A stretch of 64,000 bases of DNA from Clostridia bacterium. Lineage in GTDB: Bacteria > Bacillota > Clostridia > TANB77 > CAG-508. A program made the translations under genes and the position numbers. Positions within the stretch are counted from its first letter, which is position 1. Each line of letters begins with the position of its first letter. The stretch is from the NCBI GenBank assembly GCA_017469445.1, contig JAFUGK010000007.1, positions 1 through 64,000 on the forward strand. The letters run 5' to 3'. Under the pieces are notes generated by a model. That model did not search any database and was not told the DNA's origin. It saw nothing but the letters and a program-made list of their open reading frames with translations. Below, in pieces: positions 7,988-17,895 of the stretch.

Positions 7988-8224
7988 ATGATTACAGCAG
8001 AAGAAGCACGGAAAAAAGTCGAAGAGTATAACAGCAGGTACCTTCAAAAAGACTTAGCAGAGACCAAAATTATGGAAGCTATCGCGCAAGGGAAAAAATC
8101 CTGCTGGCTTGGAATCCGGATAGGCGATAGAACGGTAAAATGGCTTGAATCATTAGGATACACAGTTAGAATTGAAAGAATTACTCGTTCTGAATCCGAC
8201 GCAGACACTCGAGTTTTATGGTAA
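7988..8224 (+). CDS. Hypothetical 78-residue protein (cassette gene)
   Basis: A small soluble protein with an alpha-helical first half (ITAEEARKK) and a C-terminal half with a GYTV strand. The family is not recognised. GC content and codon choice (CGG twice as arginine, CTG, GTC, CTC) differ clearly from the AT-rich neighbours. The gene has its own promoter, ribosome site and terminator. Together these suggest a recently acquired single-gene cassette. Confidence 0.7.
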   Translation: MITAEEARKKVEEYNSRYLQKDLAETKIMEAIAQGKKSCWLGIRIGDRTVKWLESLGYTVRIERITRSESDADTRVLW

Positions 8225-8254
8225 AGTGTTTTCATGTATGTGGTTTAATTTTTT

Positions 8255-8305
8255 AATACTGCCCTATAATTTGAATATTCTTCAAATTTAGGGTAGTATT
8301 TTTAT
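8255..8305 (+). terminator. Terminator of the 78-residue cassette gene
   Basis: AATACTGCCCTA...TTTGAA pairs with TTCAAA...TAGGGTAGTATT, a stem of about 20 bp with small mismatches, followed by T-rich sequence. Confidence 0.8.
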
Positions 8306-8324
8306 TATGTTATTATACCTTAAA

Positions 8325-8353
8325 TTGACATTTTATGTAAAGTAGTATATAAT
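8325..8353 (+). promoter_or_regulatory. Promoter of the 8453 cassette gene
   Basis: TTGACA (8325-8330), 17 bases, TATAAT (8348-8353). The leader to the first ATG is about 90 nt. Confidence 0.75.
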
Positions 8354-8452
8354 ATATGTGTCGAATAGGTTTAATCCTATAAAATTATATATATGTTCCA
8401 TTTATAGTGAACGTATAAATAATAAATTCTTAGAAAAACGAGGTAAGACAGC

Positions 8453-8794
8453 ATGTTAATGGCAACTTTTAGTAATTTGATCTGGAAAAAAGGAGAAGTT
8501 CAGCTTATGCAAGGAGTACAAGGTAATCGGACTCCATATAATGCAATTTCAGGTGGAAATGGTAGCTTTATTGTAGTAACCGAGCCTGCAAAGGTAATTT
8601 TGGAACTCCAAAGTCCATATGGCTTTGAGGAATTTGACATTATTAATGACATTAAGTATGTTAAAAAAAGAAAGAGGATAAGTCAAAAATTGATTAATAC
8701 TCTCAAAGAAGGGATGAAAGGAAAAGTCTTTTCCATTAATCAATATGGAGAGCTTACCAATATTCGGGCAATCCTTAAAAGCATCAAATTATAA
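8453..8794 (+). CDS. Hypothetical protein (cassette gene)
   Basis: 113 residues if it starts at ATG 8453 (GAGGT 10 bases upstream), or 95 residues if it starts at ATG 8507 (AAGGAGA about 9 bases upstream, giving MQGVQGN). The second site is at least as good. It is a mostly beta-looking soluble protein with a basic segment (KYVKKRKR). No family is recognised. CGG is used as arginine (GNRTP, NIRAI) and composition differs from the native genes. It is flanked by its own promoter and terminator. Confidence 0.65.
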   Translation: MLMATFSNLIWKKGEVQLMQGVQGNRTPYNAISGGNGSFIVVTEPAKVILELQSPYGFEEFDIINDIKYVKKRKRISQKLINTLKEGMKGKVFSINQYGELTNIRAILKSIKL

Positions 8795-8837
8795 AATAAG
8801 AAGGGCATCCTAATAGGGTGCTCTTCTTATTTTATAA
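8790..8837. terminator. Terminator after the 8453 gene
   Basis: TATAAAATAAGAAGGGCA pairs with TGCTCTTCTTATTTTATA around a 11-base loop, a nearly perfect stem that can work in both directions. The minus-strand Nudix remnant ends inside its right arm. Confidence 0.8.
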
Positions 8838-9225
8838 AAGGACGTTCCTTAAAAGGTGATAATTTAGTAAGAGTATCAAGAGAAAAAGCACATTCGTTAT
8901 TTTTGGCCATTTCCATTAATTCTTTTTTTGTAACATATTTACAATCGATTACTTCTCCATCATTAAAATGAAAATTTTCTAATGGAATATCTTTATTTAA
9001 AATATAAACATCTCTTATAAAATTTGAAGATTCTTCAATATACGTATTAAATAGTTTTAGTTCGTTAAGATTTACAGATATACCAATTTCTTCATTTAAT
9101 TCTCGGATTATACCATCAATGCTTGTTTCACCAGATTGAATAAGTCCACTTGTACATTCCCATTTTATTTTTACATATGATTGACGTAGTAATAGTGAAG
9201 ATGTATAATGATGTTGAAAATCATA
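8827..9225 (-). pseudogene. Nudix hydrolase remnant, N-terminus missing
   Basis: An open minus-strand frame of 133 codons contains a complete Nudix box pattern G-x5-E-x7-RE-x2-EE-x-G (GLIQSGE ... RELNEEIGI). Before it are KIKWECTSG and an LLLRQS stretch, which fit the segment just ahead of the box in NTP or isoprenoid Nudix hydrolases. A stop codon precedes residue 1 and there is no start codon in frame ahead of the box, so the first 30-40 residues are lost. The 9284 gene now begins where its 5' end should be. Confidence 0.7.
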
Positions 9226-9283
9226 TTAATTTATGAAGATAAATAAATGTGGTAATAATAAAATGGGGGAGACAAAAGAAAAA

Positions 9284-10992
9284 ATGAAAAATGGATATTA
9301 TCTGTACAAAAAGAATATAAAGCATTTTTTGGGTATAATGATATTGTTGGCAATCATAGCATTATGGCATTCAAAATCATATGCTTTTACAATAAATGAT
9401 TCTAATATTTCTATAAATGTTGATTCTACAGGAATATGTAAGATAGATGAAAAACTTTATGTTACTGCTATAGATGAATCATCAGCTTATACATGGGACT
9501 ACTCACAATATCCATCCATACGAATAACTAGAGGAAAAATAGAAAAAGTATATGTTGATAATTTAGAACTATCAAATTATTATGAAAAATGGGGTTACAA
9601 TACTAAGAATGAATACAATCCATCAATACCGAATAGCTATAGTGCTCCTGGTTATGTTAATCCATTTTCATATAATGCGAATAATGATATTGCATATATT
9701 GACAAAATTAATCTTTTTTATCCTAAAAAATCACGGAAAATATCAATATTCATTATCTTATACAAAGGAAACAAAAATAACTTCTTATAAAGATATGCAA
9801 GTACTAACTTTATCATTGAAGTTTGGAAATAATGAAACTAAAGCAGAAAATAGAACTTTAGAAATACATATAAATGATAAATATCCACTTGAGTTTTCAA
9901 TAATTAATGCCTCATATAATATAGATTCTTTTGAAAAATCTAATGCAAAATTAAAAATAAATTCTATCAACCATACTGTTAATAGGATTGACTATAGTAA
10001 TGATTATATTGTGAATTTGTATTTGAAATTTCCATTAAATACATTTGCCGTAAATGATGAAATAGTAGATTTAACTTTTGATGAGTATAATAAAGAAACA
10101 AATAATTATGGAATCGAATTTACATCATTATCAAAAATTGAAGAGAAAAACTTAAAGAAAGCAGAAAATGATAAAATCTTTCAAAAAATTCTAATTGTAA
10201 TAGTAATTATATTTGCTTTTAAAAAGATAATAATTCCTATAATAAGTGCTGCTATAGAGTCAGTAGAGCAAGCCAGAGTAGATAGATATAATCTAATAAC
10301 ATCTTTAAGTAAAAAATGGGAAAGTATATATGATGATGCAATAAGCATAGAAAAAGAGTTTCCTAGAAGCTATATATTGAATGAAATGAATAGATATGCA
10401 GGATTAATAGATCAAATTTGTCAAAAATATAAGAAAGAATTAGAAAAAGTTTTAACATTGATGCAAGAAAATCTTAAACATAAAAATGTTTTTGATGCAC
10501 TGGCCAAAAGAGCAGAAAAGCTACTTGAAGAAGCAAAAAATGAATTTAGTAATCTAAATAAATCAGAAAAACCGATTATAGAGAAATATAAACAAGAAGA
10601 ATTAACGAAAATAGCTCAAATAGAATGTACATTAGAATATATAGATGATTTAAGAGACGGATATTTATTTGAAGATTATACAGCTAATTTACTTAAAAAA
10701 ATGGGATATATAAACGTTGAAACAACACCGAAATCTGGAGATTTTGGAGTAGATGTTTTAGCAGAAAAGGATGGTATTACTTATGCTGTTCAGTGTAAAT
10801 TATATTCTGGAGATGTTGGAGTAGATGCTGTTAAAGAAATATATGCGGGAAAAGATTATTATAAAGCCAATATACGGAGTAGTCATAACAAATAGCTTTT
10901 TTACACCACAAGCAATACAGTTGGCATCAGAAATTGGAGTTGTATTATGGGACAGAAATAGATTAAGGGAATTACTAAAAATGGGGATATAA
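9284..10992 (+). CDS. Membrane-anchored Mrr-type nuclease, two +1 frameshifts at CGG
   Basis: Read with two +1 shifts, this is one protein of about 568 residues: a signal or first membrane helix (GIMILLAIIALW), an extracytoplasmic domain resembling DUF2207 modules, a membrane helix (ILIVIVIIFAF), a coiled-coil region, and a C-terminal Mrr-type restriction endonuclease fold (GDFGVDVL ... VQCK, then VVITNSFFTPQA ... LWDRNRL). At 9734 the frame reads TCA-CGG-AAA but homology continues as TCA-(C)-GGA. At 10875 ATA-CGG-AGT must be read ATA-(C)-GGA. Without the shifts the frames end at 9790 and 10895. ATG 9284, with GGGGGAG 11 bases upstream, is preferred over 9233, which has no ribosome site. Confidence 0.75.
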
Positions 10993-11000
10993 AAATAAAT

Positions 11001-11027
11001 GAACAATGGGGACGTTCCTTTTGTTCA
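11001..11027. repeat. GGGGAC-family half unit (copy E2)
   Basis: Identical over 27 bases to the unit at 7834-7860. It lies 9 bases after the stop of the Mrr-type gene. Confidence 0.7.
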
Positions 11028-11046
11028 GTTGATGTTGAAATAATTA

Positions 11047-11081
11047 AAAATAGCACTTTCTTTTTTAGAAAGTGCTATTTT
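11047..11081. terminator. Bidirectional terminator between the Mrr-type gene and tRNA-Leu
   Basis: Perfect 14-bp stem AAAATAGCACTTTC / GAAAGTGCTATTTT with T-rich ends in both directions. It serves the tRNA on the minus strand. Confidence 0.8.
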
Positions 11082-11169
11082 GGTGCAGATGGCCGGAATC
11101 GAACCGGCACGGGAGGTTAGTCCCGCAGGATTTTAAGTCCTGTGCGTCTGCCAGTTTCGCCACATCTGC
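11081..11169 (-). tRNA. tRNA-Leu (anticodon UAA)
   Basis: The minus strand folds as a class II tRNA: acceptor GCAGATG / CATCTGC, D-arm GGCGAAACTGGCAGACGC, anticodon stem AGGA(C) with loop CTTAAAA giving anticodon UAA (11133-11135), a long variable arm GCGGGACTAACCTCCCGT, T-arm GCCGG-TTCGATT-CCGGC, and an encoded CCA end. It would read UUA, the main leucine codon of this AT-rich genome. Confidence 0.95.
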
Positions 11170-11312
11170 ATTTAACTGACAAGTCATATTATACTACTCG
11201 ATATTATTAATTGTCAATACCTTTTTGTTATTTTTCAAAATAATTTGCTAGGCCTATTCTTGACCGAATATACTAATTATGATAAGATAAAGGCATAAAA
11301 TTTAGGAGGAAA

Positions 11313-14024
11313 ATGTCAGTGGAAAAATTATTGGTTATAGATGGAAATAGCATAATCAACAGAGCTTTTTATGGAATAATGGGAAATAAAATGCTAATGA
11401 CAGCAGATGGAACATATACTAATGCAGTTTATGGGTTTCTTGCAATTATGTTTAAAGCTTTGGAAGATATAAAACCAGAATATTTAGCAATTGCTTTTGA
11501 TTTGAAAGCACCTACTAAAAGACATTTACTATATAAAGAATATAAAGGTACTAGAAAAGGTATGCCAGATGAACTAGCACAACAAATGCCAATTTTGAAA
11601 AATGTATTAAGGGCAATGAATATAACTATAATAGAAAAAGAAGGATATGAGGCAGACGATATTTTAGGAACTCTTTCTAATATGGCAGCTAAAGAGAATA
11701 TTAATGCAATAATTTTATCTGGAGACAGAGATACATTTCAATTAATTAATAAAAAAATAAATGTAAGAATACCTCATACTAAAGCAGGAAAAACAGAAAC
11801 AGAGGATTATACAGTAGAAAAAATTGCAGAAATATATGGACTAGAACCTAAAGAACTAATAGAAGTTAAAGGCTTAATGGGAGATGCCTCTGACAATATT
11901 CCAGGGGTGCCAGGAGTTGGAGAAAAAACAGCCATTAAGCTAATTAAAGAATACAAAAATATTGATGAATTGTACAATAAAATTGAAACAAAACAAGATG
12001 ATTTAAGAGGTGCTTTAAGAGAAAAAATTGAGCAAAATAAAGACTTAGCAATACTATCTAGAACGCTTGGAACAATAGATACTAATGTGCCATTAGATAT
12101 GGCAATAGAAGACATAAAAATAAAAGAATGGGATAACGAAAAAGTTTTAGAGATATTTACTGAACTTAAATTTAATAGATATATAGAAAGATTTGAATTA
12201 GGAAATAATAAAAAACAGGAAAAATTAGAAGAAATCAATTCAGAACTTTTAAAACTAACAGATATTTCAAGAATAGAAAAAATATTAGAAGAAATTAATA
12301 AAACTAAAAAGATATACTATTTATTAGAAAAAGAAAATTCAAATAATAAAGAACTAATAATAAATAAAACAATAAAGGCAATAAGTGTATATATACCAAG
12401 TGAAAATAAAGTTTATTACATATTAGTGAATAATAATATGGAAATGTTTAAAAATATTTTTGAAGATTTCACAATAGAAAAATATGGGTATGATTTAAAA
12501 GAAGATATTATTTTATTAAAACAAATAGGAATAAATGCGAATAGCATGAAATTTGACATAAAAATAGCAGGTTACATATTAAATTCTGTAACTAATCAAT
12601 ATGAAATAAAGAATTTGGCTGAAACGTATTTGAATTTGAATCTAGATGATTTTTCTGGTGAAGATACACAAAAACAAAAACAACAAATTAGCTTATTTGA
12701 AGAAACAGAAAAAGAAAAAATAAATGAGCTAGAAACTGCAAAAAGCTTTATGCTATATAAATTAAAGAATGCATTAGAAGAACAATTAAAACAAACAAAT
12801 GCATTAGAATTATTTAACAATATAGAAATGCCACTTGTGCCAGTTTTAGCAAGTATGGAATATGAAGGAGTATATGTAGATAAACAAGAATTAATAGAAT
12901 TTGGTAAAAAACTGCAAGAAAAAATAGAAGAACTAACAAATGAAATATATAAATTAGCAGGTCAAGAATTTAATATTAATTCAACAAAACAATTAGGAGA
13001 AGTGCTATTTGAAAAATTAGGCTTACCAGTTTATAAAAAAACTAAAACAGGATATTCAACAGATGTAGATATATTGGAAAAATTAAGACCAGAACATCCT
13101 GTAATTGAAAAAATACTTGAATATAGGCAAATAACTAAAATGAATTCAACATATGTAGAAGGTGTAATTCCATTTATAAATCCTAGAACACAAAGAATAC
13201 ATTCACATTTCCATCAAACTGTAACAGCAACAGGAAGAATAAGTAGTTCTGATCCTAATTTGCAAAATATTCCAACTAGAATGGAACTTGGAAAACAATT
13301 AAGAAAAGTATTTAAAGTACAAAATGAAAATCAGGTTTTAGTAGATGCAGATTATTCGCAAATAGAATTAAGAGTTTTTGCACATATGTCTGAAGATACA
13401 GAAATGATAAATGCTTTTAATAATGGAGAAGATATTCATAAACAAGCTGCAAGCAAAGTTTTTGGAATTCCACTAGAAGAAGTAACAAGTGAACAAAGGT
13501 CTAAAGCAAAAGCTGTTAATTTTGGTATAGTGTATGGAATAAGTGATTTTGGTTTGGCAGCACAAATAGGAGTAAGTAAAAAAGAAGCAAAACAATATAT
13601 AGAACAATATCTTGAAAAATATAGTGGAATAAAAAAATATATGGATGAAACACCTGAAAAAGTAAAACAAAAAGGATATGTAGAAACCATATATAAAAGA
13701 AGAAGATATGTACCAGAAATAACATCAAAAAATTATATGGTTAGGCAATTTGGAATAAGAGCAGCAATGAATATGCCAATACAAGGTACAGCAGCAGATA
13801 TAATAAAAATAGCTATGATTAATGTGTATAATGAACTTAAAAAACAAAATTTAAAATCTAAATTAATATTACAAGTTCATGATGAATTATTAATAGAAAC
13901 ATATAAAGAAGAACAAGAAGTTGTGAAAAATATATTGAAAAATTGTATGGAAAATGTTATAAAATTAAGTGTACCATTAAAAGTGGATATAAACGAAGGA
14001 ATAAATTGGTATGAAGCCAAGTAG
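11313..14024 (+). CDS. polA: DNA polymerase I
   Basis: 903 residues. Domains in order: 5'-3' exonuclease (VIDGNSIINRAFYG, GYEADDILGT, GDASDNIPGVPGVGEKTA, residues 1-290), a 3'-5' exonuclease fold without the usual DxE catalytic residues (about 320-500), and the polymerase (TGRISSSDPNLQNIPT, DADYSQIELR, KAVNFGIVYG, QVHDELLIE). It fills gaps after primer removal and repair. Loss of proofreading residues is common in Gram-positive Pol I. AGGAGG sits 5 bases before ATG 11313. It is followed after 18 bases by the transglycosylase gene. Confidence 0.97.
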   Translation: MSVEKLLVIDGNSIINRAFYGIMGNKMLMTADGTYTNAVYGFLAIMFKALEDIKPEYLAIAFDLKAPTKRHLLYKEYKGTRKGMPDELAQQMPILKNVLRAMNITIIEKEGYEADDILGTLSNMAAKENINAIILSGDRDTFQLINKKINVRIPHTKAGKTETEDYTVEKIAEIYGLEPKELIEVKGLMGDASDNIPGVPGVGEKTAIKLIKEYKNIDELYNKIETKQDDLRGALREKIEQNKDLAILSRTLGTIDTNVPLDMAIEDIKIKEWDNEKVLEIFTELKFNRYIERFELGNNKKQEKLEEINSELLKLTDISRIEKILEEINKTKKIYYLLEKENSNNKELIINKTIKAISVYIPSENKVYYILVNNNMEMFKNIFEDFTIEKYGYDLKEDIILLKQIGINANSMKFDIKIAGYILNSVTNQYEIKNLAETYLNLNLDDFSGEDTQKQKQQISLFEETEKEKINELETAKSFMLYKLKNALEEQLKQTNALELFNNIEMPLVPVLASMEYEGVYVDKQELIEFGKKLQEKIEELTNEIYKLAGQEFNINSTKQLGEVLFEKLGLPVYKKTKTGYSTDVDILEKLRPEHPVIEKILEYRQITKMNSTYVEGVIPFINPRTQRIHSHFHQTVTATGRISSSDPNLQNIPTRMELGKQLRKVFKVQNENQVLVDADYSQIELRVFAHMSEDTEMINAFNNGEDIHKQAASKVFGIPLEEVTSEQRSKAKAVNFGIVYGISDFGLAAQIGVSKKEAKQYIEQYLEKYSGIKKYMDETPEKVKQKGYVETIYKRRRYVPEITSKNYMVRQFGIRAAMNMPIQGTAADIIKIAMINVYNELKKQNLKSKLILQVHDELLIETYKEEQEVVKNILKNCMENVIKLSVPLKVDINEGINWYEAK

Positions 14025-14042
14025 GTTTAAGGAGATAGAATT

Positions 14043-14600
14043 TTGAAGATTATTAAGAAATTAATTATATTACTACTAATAATAGTATTAATAATTAGTC
14101 TTATACGAGTGTTTAATTTAAAAGATATTATATTAAAAAATATATATCCAATTGCACAAGAAGAGTATGTAGAAAAATATGCAAAAGAATTCAATATAGA
14201 TAAATATTATATTTATGCAATAATAAAAGCAGAAAGTGACTATAACGTAGAAGCAACATCAAATAAAGGCGCAAGAGGGCTAATGCAACTTATGGATGAA
14301 ACAGCAGTAGATGTTGCAGAAAAATTGCAAATAGAATTAAATGAATATTCTTTATATAATCCAGAACAAAATATTATGCTTGGAACAAAATATTTTGCAG
14401 ATTTATTACAAAGGTATAATAACGAATTACTTGCAATTGCAGCATATAATGCAGGACCAGGCAATGTTAATAGATGGATAAATGATGGAAACATAAATAT
14501 AGATGGAACTAATATAGAGAATATACCATACAAAGAAACAAATATGTATGTAAGAAAAATAATAAACAATTATAAAATATATACAAATTTATATAACTAA
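14043..14600 (+). CDS. Membrane-anchored lytic transglycosylase (Slt type)
   Basis: 185 residues: an N-terminal membrane helix (LIILLLIIVLIISLI) followed by a soluble lytic transglycosylase domain. The catalytic Glu is in IIKAESDYN (about residue 65), then GARGLMQLM, the LYNPEQNIMLGTKYF region and AIAAYNAGPGNVNRW, all hallmark motifs of the family. It cleaves peptidoglycan glycan strands with formation of 1,6-anhydro ends. The start is TTG 14043 with AGGAGAT about 7 bases upstream. It lies directly behind polA, probably cotranscribed. Confidence 0.92.
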   Translation: MKIIKKLIILLLIIVLIISLIRVFNLKDIILKNIYPIAQEEYVEKYAKEFNIDKYYIYAIIKAESDYNVEATSNKGARGLMQLMDETAVDVAEKLQIELNEYSLYNPEQNIMLGTKYFADLLQRYNNELLAIAAYNAGPGNVNRWINDGNINIDGTNIENIPYKETNMYVRKIINNYKIYTNLYN

Positions 14601-14617
14601 AGAAAGGTGGAATGAAA

Positions 14618-15616
14618 ATGGCAATATTAGTAACAGGGGGAGCAGGCTATATAGGAAGCCATATAGCTGTTGAATTATTAAACAAAGGGGAGAATGTTAT
14701 TGTTTTAGACAATTTTTCTAATAGCAAACCAGAGGTACTAGATAGAATAAAAGAAATAACAGGAAAAGATTTTAAATTTTACGAAGTAGATATGACAGAT
14801 AAAAAAGCATTAGACAAAGTATTTTTTAAAAATCATATAGATTCAGTTATTCATTTGGCAGGGTTAAAAGCAGTAGGGGAATCTGTAGAAAAACCTATAG
14901 AATATTATGCAAATAATTTAATATCAAATTTAAACTTATTAGAGTTAATGAAAAAATATAGATGTAAAAAACTTGTGTTTAGCTCATCTGCAACAGTATA
15001 TGGAGCACCAAAAGAAGTTCCAATAAAAGAAGATGCAGAACTTTCAACAACAAACCCATATGGAGCAACTAAATTAATAATGGAAAATATATTAAAAGAT
15101 GTAGCCAAAGCAGATGATTCTTTTAGAATAGTTTTATTAAGATATTTTAATCCAATTGGAGCCCATGAAAGTGGATTAATTGGAGAAGATCCAGAAGGAA
15201 TACCAAATAATTTAATGCCATACATTACATCAGTAGCAGCAGGAAAATTAGAAGTGCTTAATGTATTTGGTAATGACTATCCAACCAAAGATGGAACAGG
15301 TGTAAGAGATTATATACATGTAGTAGATCTAGCAAAAGGACATTTAAAAGCATTAGAAATGATAGAAATGGAAAAAGGTTTATTCATATATAATTTAGGA
15401 ACAGGAAAAGGTTATTCAGTATTAGAATTAATAGATACTTTTGAAAAAGTTAATAATGTAAAAGTGCCATATAAAATAGCCCCAAGAAGACCAGGAGATA
15501 TAGCAGAATGCTATGCAGATCCAACTAAAGCAAAGAATGAATTGCATTGGGAAGCAACGAAAAATTTAGAAGATATGTGTAGAGATGCATGGAACTTTAT
15601 ACAAAAACAGAAATAA
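14618..15616 (+). CDS. galE: UDP-glucose 4-epimerase
   Basis: About 332 residues of the extended SDR family. NAD-binding GGAGYIGSH at the N-terminus, the active-site Ser-Ser-Ala-Thr segment, the catalytic YGATK (Tyr-x3-Lys), and RYFNPIGAH and RDYIHVVDLA further on are all as in GalE. It interconverts UDP-glucose and UDP-galactose for surface polysaccharides. An upstream ATG at 14612 lies only 3 bases after AAGGTGG, so ATG 14618, giving MAILVTGGAGY, is the better start. Confidence 0.95.
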   Translation: MAILVTGGAGYIGSHIAVELLNKGENVIVLDNFSNSKPEVLDRIKEITGKDFKFYEVDMTDKKALDKVFFKNHIDSVIHLAGLKAVGESVEKPIEYYANNLISNLNLLELMKKYRCKKLVFSSSATVYGAPKEVPIKEDAELSTTNPYGATKLIMENILKDVAKADDSFRIVLLRYFNPIGAHESGLIGEDPEGIPNNLMPYITSVAAGKLEVLNVFGNDYPTKDGTGVRDYIHVVDLAKGHLKALEMIEMEKGLFIYNLGTGKGYSVLELIDTFEKVNNVKVPYKIAPRRPGDIAECYADPTKAKNELHWEATKNLEDMCRDAWNFIQKQK

Positions 15617-15677
15617 TCAAATGAACCCTAAATACACTAATGAGAAAAAATTTAAACATAGGTAAAAGGGGAAAAAT

Positions 15678-16883
15678 ATGATTTTAGAAAGAATAATATT
15701 TAATGTATTAGCATTTACTTTATTTATATTAATGTTTGGAAGAATGATTAGAAAAAATGATTCTAATTATGTGCCAATAATAGTACTACAAGCAATAGGT
15801 ATAGCAATAGGATTTTTAGAAACTGTATTTGGAAAAGAATTATGGATAGGAATTAAGCTATTAACATATCTTTTGTCTATAATAATTCCATTTGCAATAT
15901 TCTATCTAGAAAATAAAAAAATAAATGTAGTAGAAAATATATATTTAATAATAGCAAAATTGATTTTTAATTTTGGAAATAGAAAAAAAGCAAAACAGAT
16001 ATTATTAAATATTGTCACAAAAAATCCTGAAAGCTATAAAGGACACAAATATTTAGCAGAAATATATGAAAAAGAAGGCGGAATGAGAAAGTCTATTGAT
16101 GAATATGTAAAGGCAATAGATATAAAGAAAAATGATTATGATTCATATTATAAAATTGCAGAACTTTTAAATGGACTTACACAAAAAGAAGAATCTATAT
16201 CTATGCTTACAAATTTATTAAGGATAAAACCAGATTATTATAAAGCATCTAATTTGTTAGGAAATTTATTAATAGAAAAAGAAAAGTATAAAGAGGCAAC
16301 GAATGTATATTTAGAAGCTTTAAAATATAATCCAGCAGATTATGATTTGTATTATAATTTAGGTATTGCATATACCATGCTAAACGATTTTAAAGGTGCA
16401 GAAGAAGCATATAAAAAAGCCGCAGAAATAAATCATTTAAGCCATAACACAGATTATACAATAGCACAAATAGCATTAATATGTGACGAAATGGACAAAG
16501 CAGAAGAATATTTTAACAAAGCATTAGATAGTGAAGAATTCGAACCATATGCATATTATGAACTTGCTAAAATTGCCATAAAACAAGGAAAGAAAGATAT
16601 AGCAATTGCTTATTTAAATAAAGCAATAGAACTAGAGCCAAAATTAGAAGAAAAAATGAAAAAAGAAGAATTGTTTATTACAATAAAAACATATATTGTA
16701 ATAGATAAAGAAAATAAAAATGAACAAAGTAAAGAACTAACTGAACAAGAAAAAAAGATAAAAGAGCATTTAGAAGAAACTTTTGAGAAAGTAAAAAAAC
16801 TTAATAATAGAACAGAAATGTATAAAGAAAGAATTAAAGTTGACAAAGCAGAAGAAAAAACTAAAACAAGTAGGCAATTTTAA
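15678..16883 (+). CDS. Membrane-anchored TPR protein
   Basis: 401 residues. Three hydrophobic helices occupy residues 1-75, and the rest is a series of about six tetratricopeptide repeats (for example YNPADYDLYYNLGIAY, EPYAYYELAKIAI) ending in a highly charged coiled region. TPR domains bind partner proteins. The location between galE and uppP suggests a cell-envelope scaffold, but no specific role can be read from the sequence. Confidence 0.8.
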   Translation: MILERIIFNVLAFTLFILMFGRMIRKNDSNYVPIIVLQAIGIAIGFLETVFGKELWIGIKLLTYLLSIIIPFAIFYLENKKINVVENIYLIIAKLIFNFGNRKKAKQILLNIVTKNPESYKGHKYLAEIYEKEGGMRKSIDEYVKAIDIKKNDYDSYYKIAELLNGLTQKEESISMLTNLLRIKPDYYKASNLLGNLLIEKEKYKEATNVYLEALKYNPADYDLYYNLGIAYTMLNDFKGAEEAYKKAAEINHLSHNTDYTIAQIALICDEMDKAEEYFNKALDSEEFEPYAYYELAKIAIKQGKKDIAIAYLNKAIELEPKLEEKMKKEELFITIKTYIVIDKENKNEQSKELTEQEKKIKEHLEETFEKVKKLNNRTEMYKERIKVDKAEEKTKTSRQF

Positions 16884-16929
16884 AAAATGACATCAATAGT
16901 TAATATATAAAAGGAGAGAACCAAGTAAA

Positions 16930-17718
16930 ATGAGTATTTTTCAAGCATTGGTACTAGGAATAGTACAAGGTTTAACAGAACTTTTACCAATATCAAGTTC
17001 TGCACATTTATTTTTAATACCATGGGTATTTAATTGGCCACCTATAGGAGATTTTGATGTGGCATTACATTTTGGAACATTACTTGCAATAGGACTATTT
17101 TTCTTTAAAGATTGGATAGAATTAATAAAAGGTGGATATAAGAAAGCCATAAAAAAAGAAGATAGCTTTGAAGGAAAAATGTTTTGGTATATAGTACTTG
17201 CAACAATACCTGGTGGAGCAATAGGATTTTTATTAGATCATTTTGCAGAAGATATACTTACAAATCAATTTATAATAGCAACTGCACTAATTGTAATGGG
17301 TATTGTTTTATACATAGTAGACAAAAAAGCAAAGTCTGAAATAGATTATAAAGATATGAACTTAAAACAAACATTTTTAATAGGTTTATCTCAAGCTTTA
17401 GCTTTTATTCCAGGTGTATCACGTTCAGGAATAACAATGACAACAGCAAGAGCAATGGGAATAAAAAGAGAATCTGCAGCAAAGTATTCTTTTATGCTAT
17501 CAGCACCAATAGTATTAGCAGCTACACTATATAAAATAAAAGATTTTGCATTTGGAGAACTATCTTTTTATATTGGAGTATTAGCAAGTTTTATTGTTGG
17601 AATAGTAGTAATTAAATTTTTATTACAATACTTACAAAAAGGAAGTTTTAAAGTATTTGCTTTATATAGAGTTGTAATTGGAATTATTGTATTAATTATT
17701 GCATTTACTAGAATTTAA
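16930..17718 (+). CDS. uppP: Undecaprenyl-diphosphatase UppP (BacA family)
   Basis: 262 residues, polytopic. The two conserved motifs are present: LLPISSSAHL near residue 20 and PGVSRSG near residue 160. UppP removes a phosphate from undecaprenyl diphosphate so the lipid carrier can be reused for peptidoglycan and wall polymer synthesis, and overproduction gives bacitracin tolerance. Length is normal. AAGGAGAG precedes the ATG by about 9 bases. Confidence 0.95.
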   Translation: MSIFQALVLGIVQGLTELLPISSSAHLFLIPWVFNWPPIGDFDVALHFGTLLAIGLFFFKDWIELIKGGYKKAIKKEDSFEGKMFWYIVLATIPGGAIGFLLDHFAEDILTNQFIIATALIVMGIVLYIVDKKAKSEIDYKDMNLKQTFLIGLSQALAFIPGVSRSGITMTTARAMGIKRESAAKYSFMLSAPIVLAATLYKIKDFAFGELSFYIGVLASFIVGIVVIKFLLQYLQKGSFKVFALYRVVIGIIVLIIAFTRI

Positions 17719-17760
17719 ATTTGAATTGTATTGCATTTTATAAAATTTTAAATATAATTA

Positions 17761-17883
17761 GGTTAATAAAGAATTGTTATTAGGCTAGGCAAAATTTATT
17801 TAAAAGGCAATGGCGCATATGTGTATATGTAACCGCGTTTTAAATAAATTTTAACGACGCTTAATGGCAATTATTTATTAACC
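17761..17883. repeat. Palindromic element related to family A (variant arms)
   Basis: Outer arms GGTTAATAAA-AATTG / CAATT-TTTATTAACC and inner arms ATTTATTTAAAA / TTTTAAATAAAT enclose the boxes GGCTAGGCAAA and TTTAACGACGC. These boxes are the same (reverse strand) as those of family A, yet both sets of arms are different sequences. A small hairpin ATATGT / ATATGT sits in the centre. Confidence 0.7.
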
Positions 17884-17895
17884 CACGGAGAAGAA

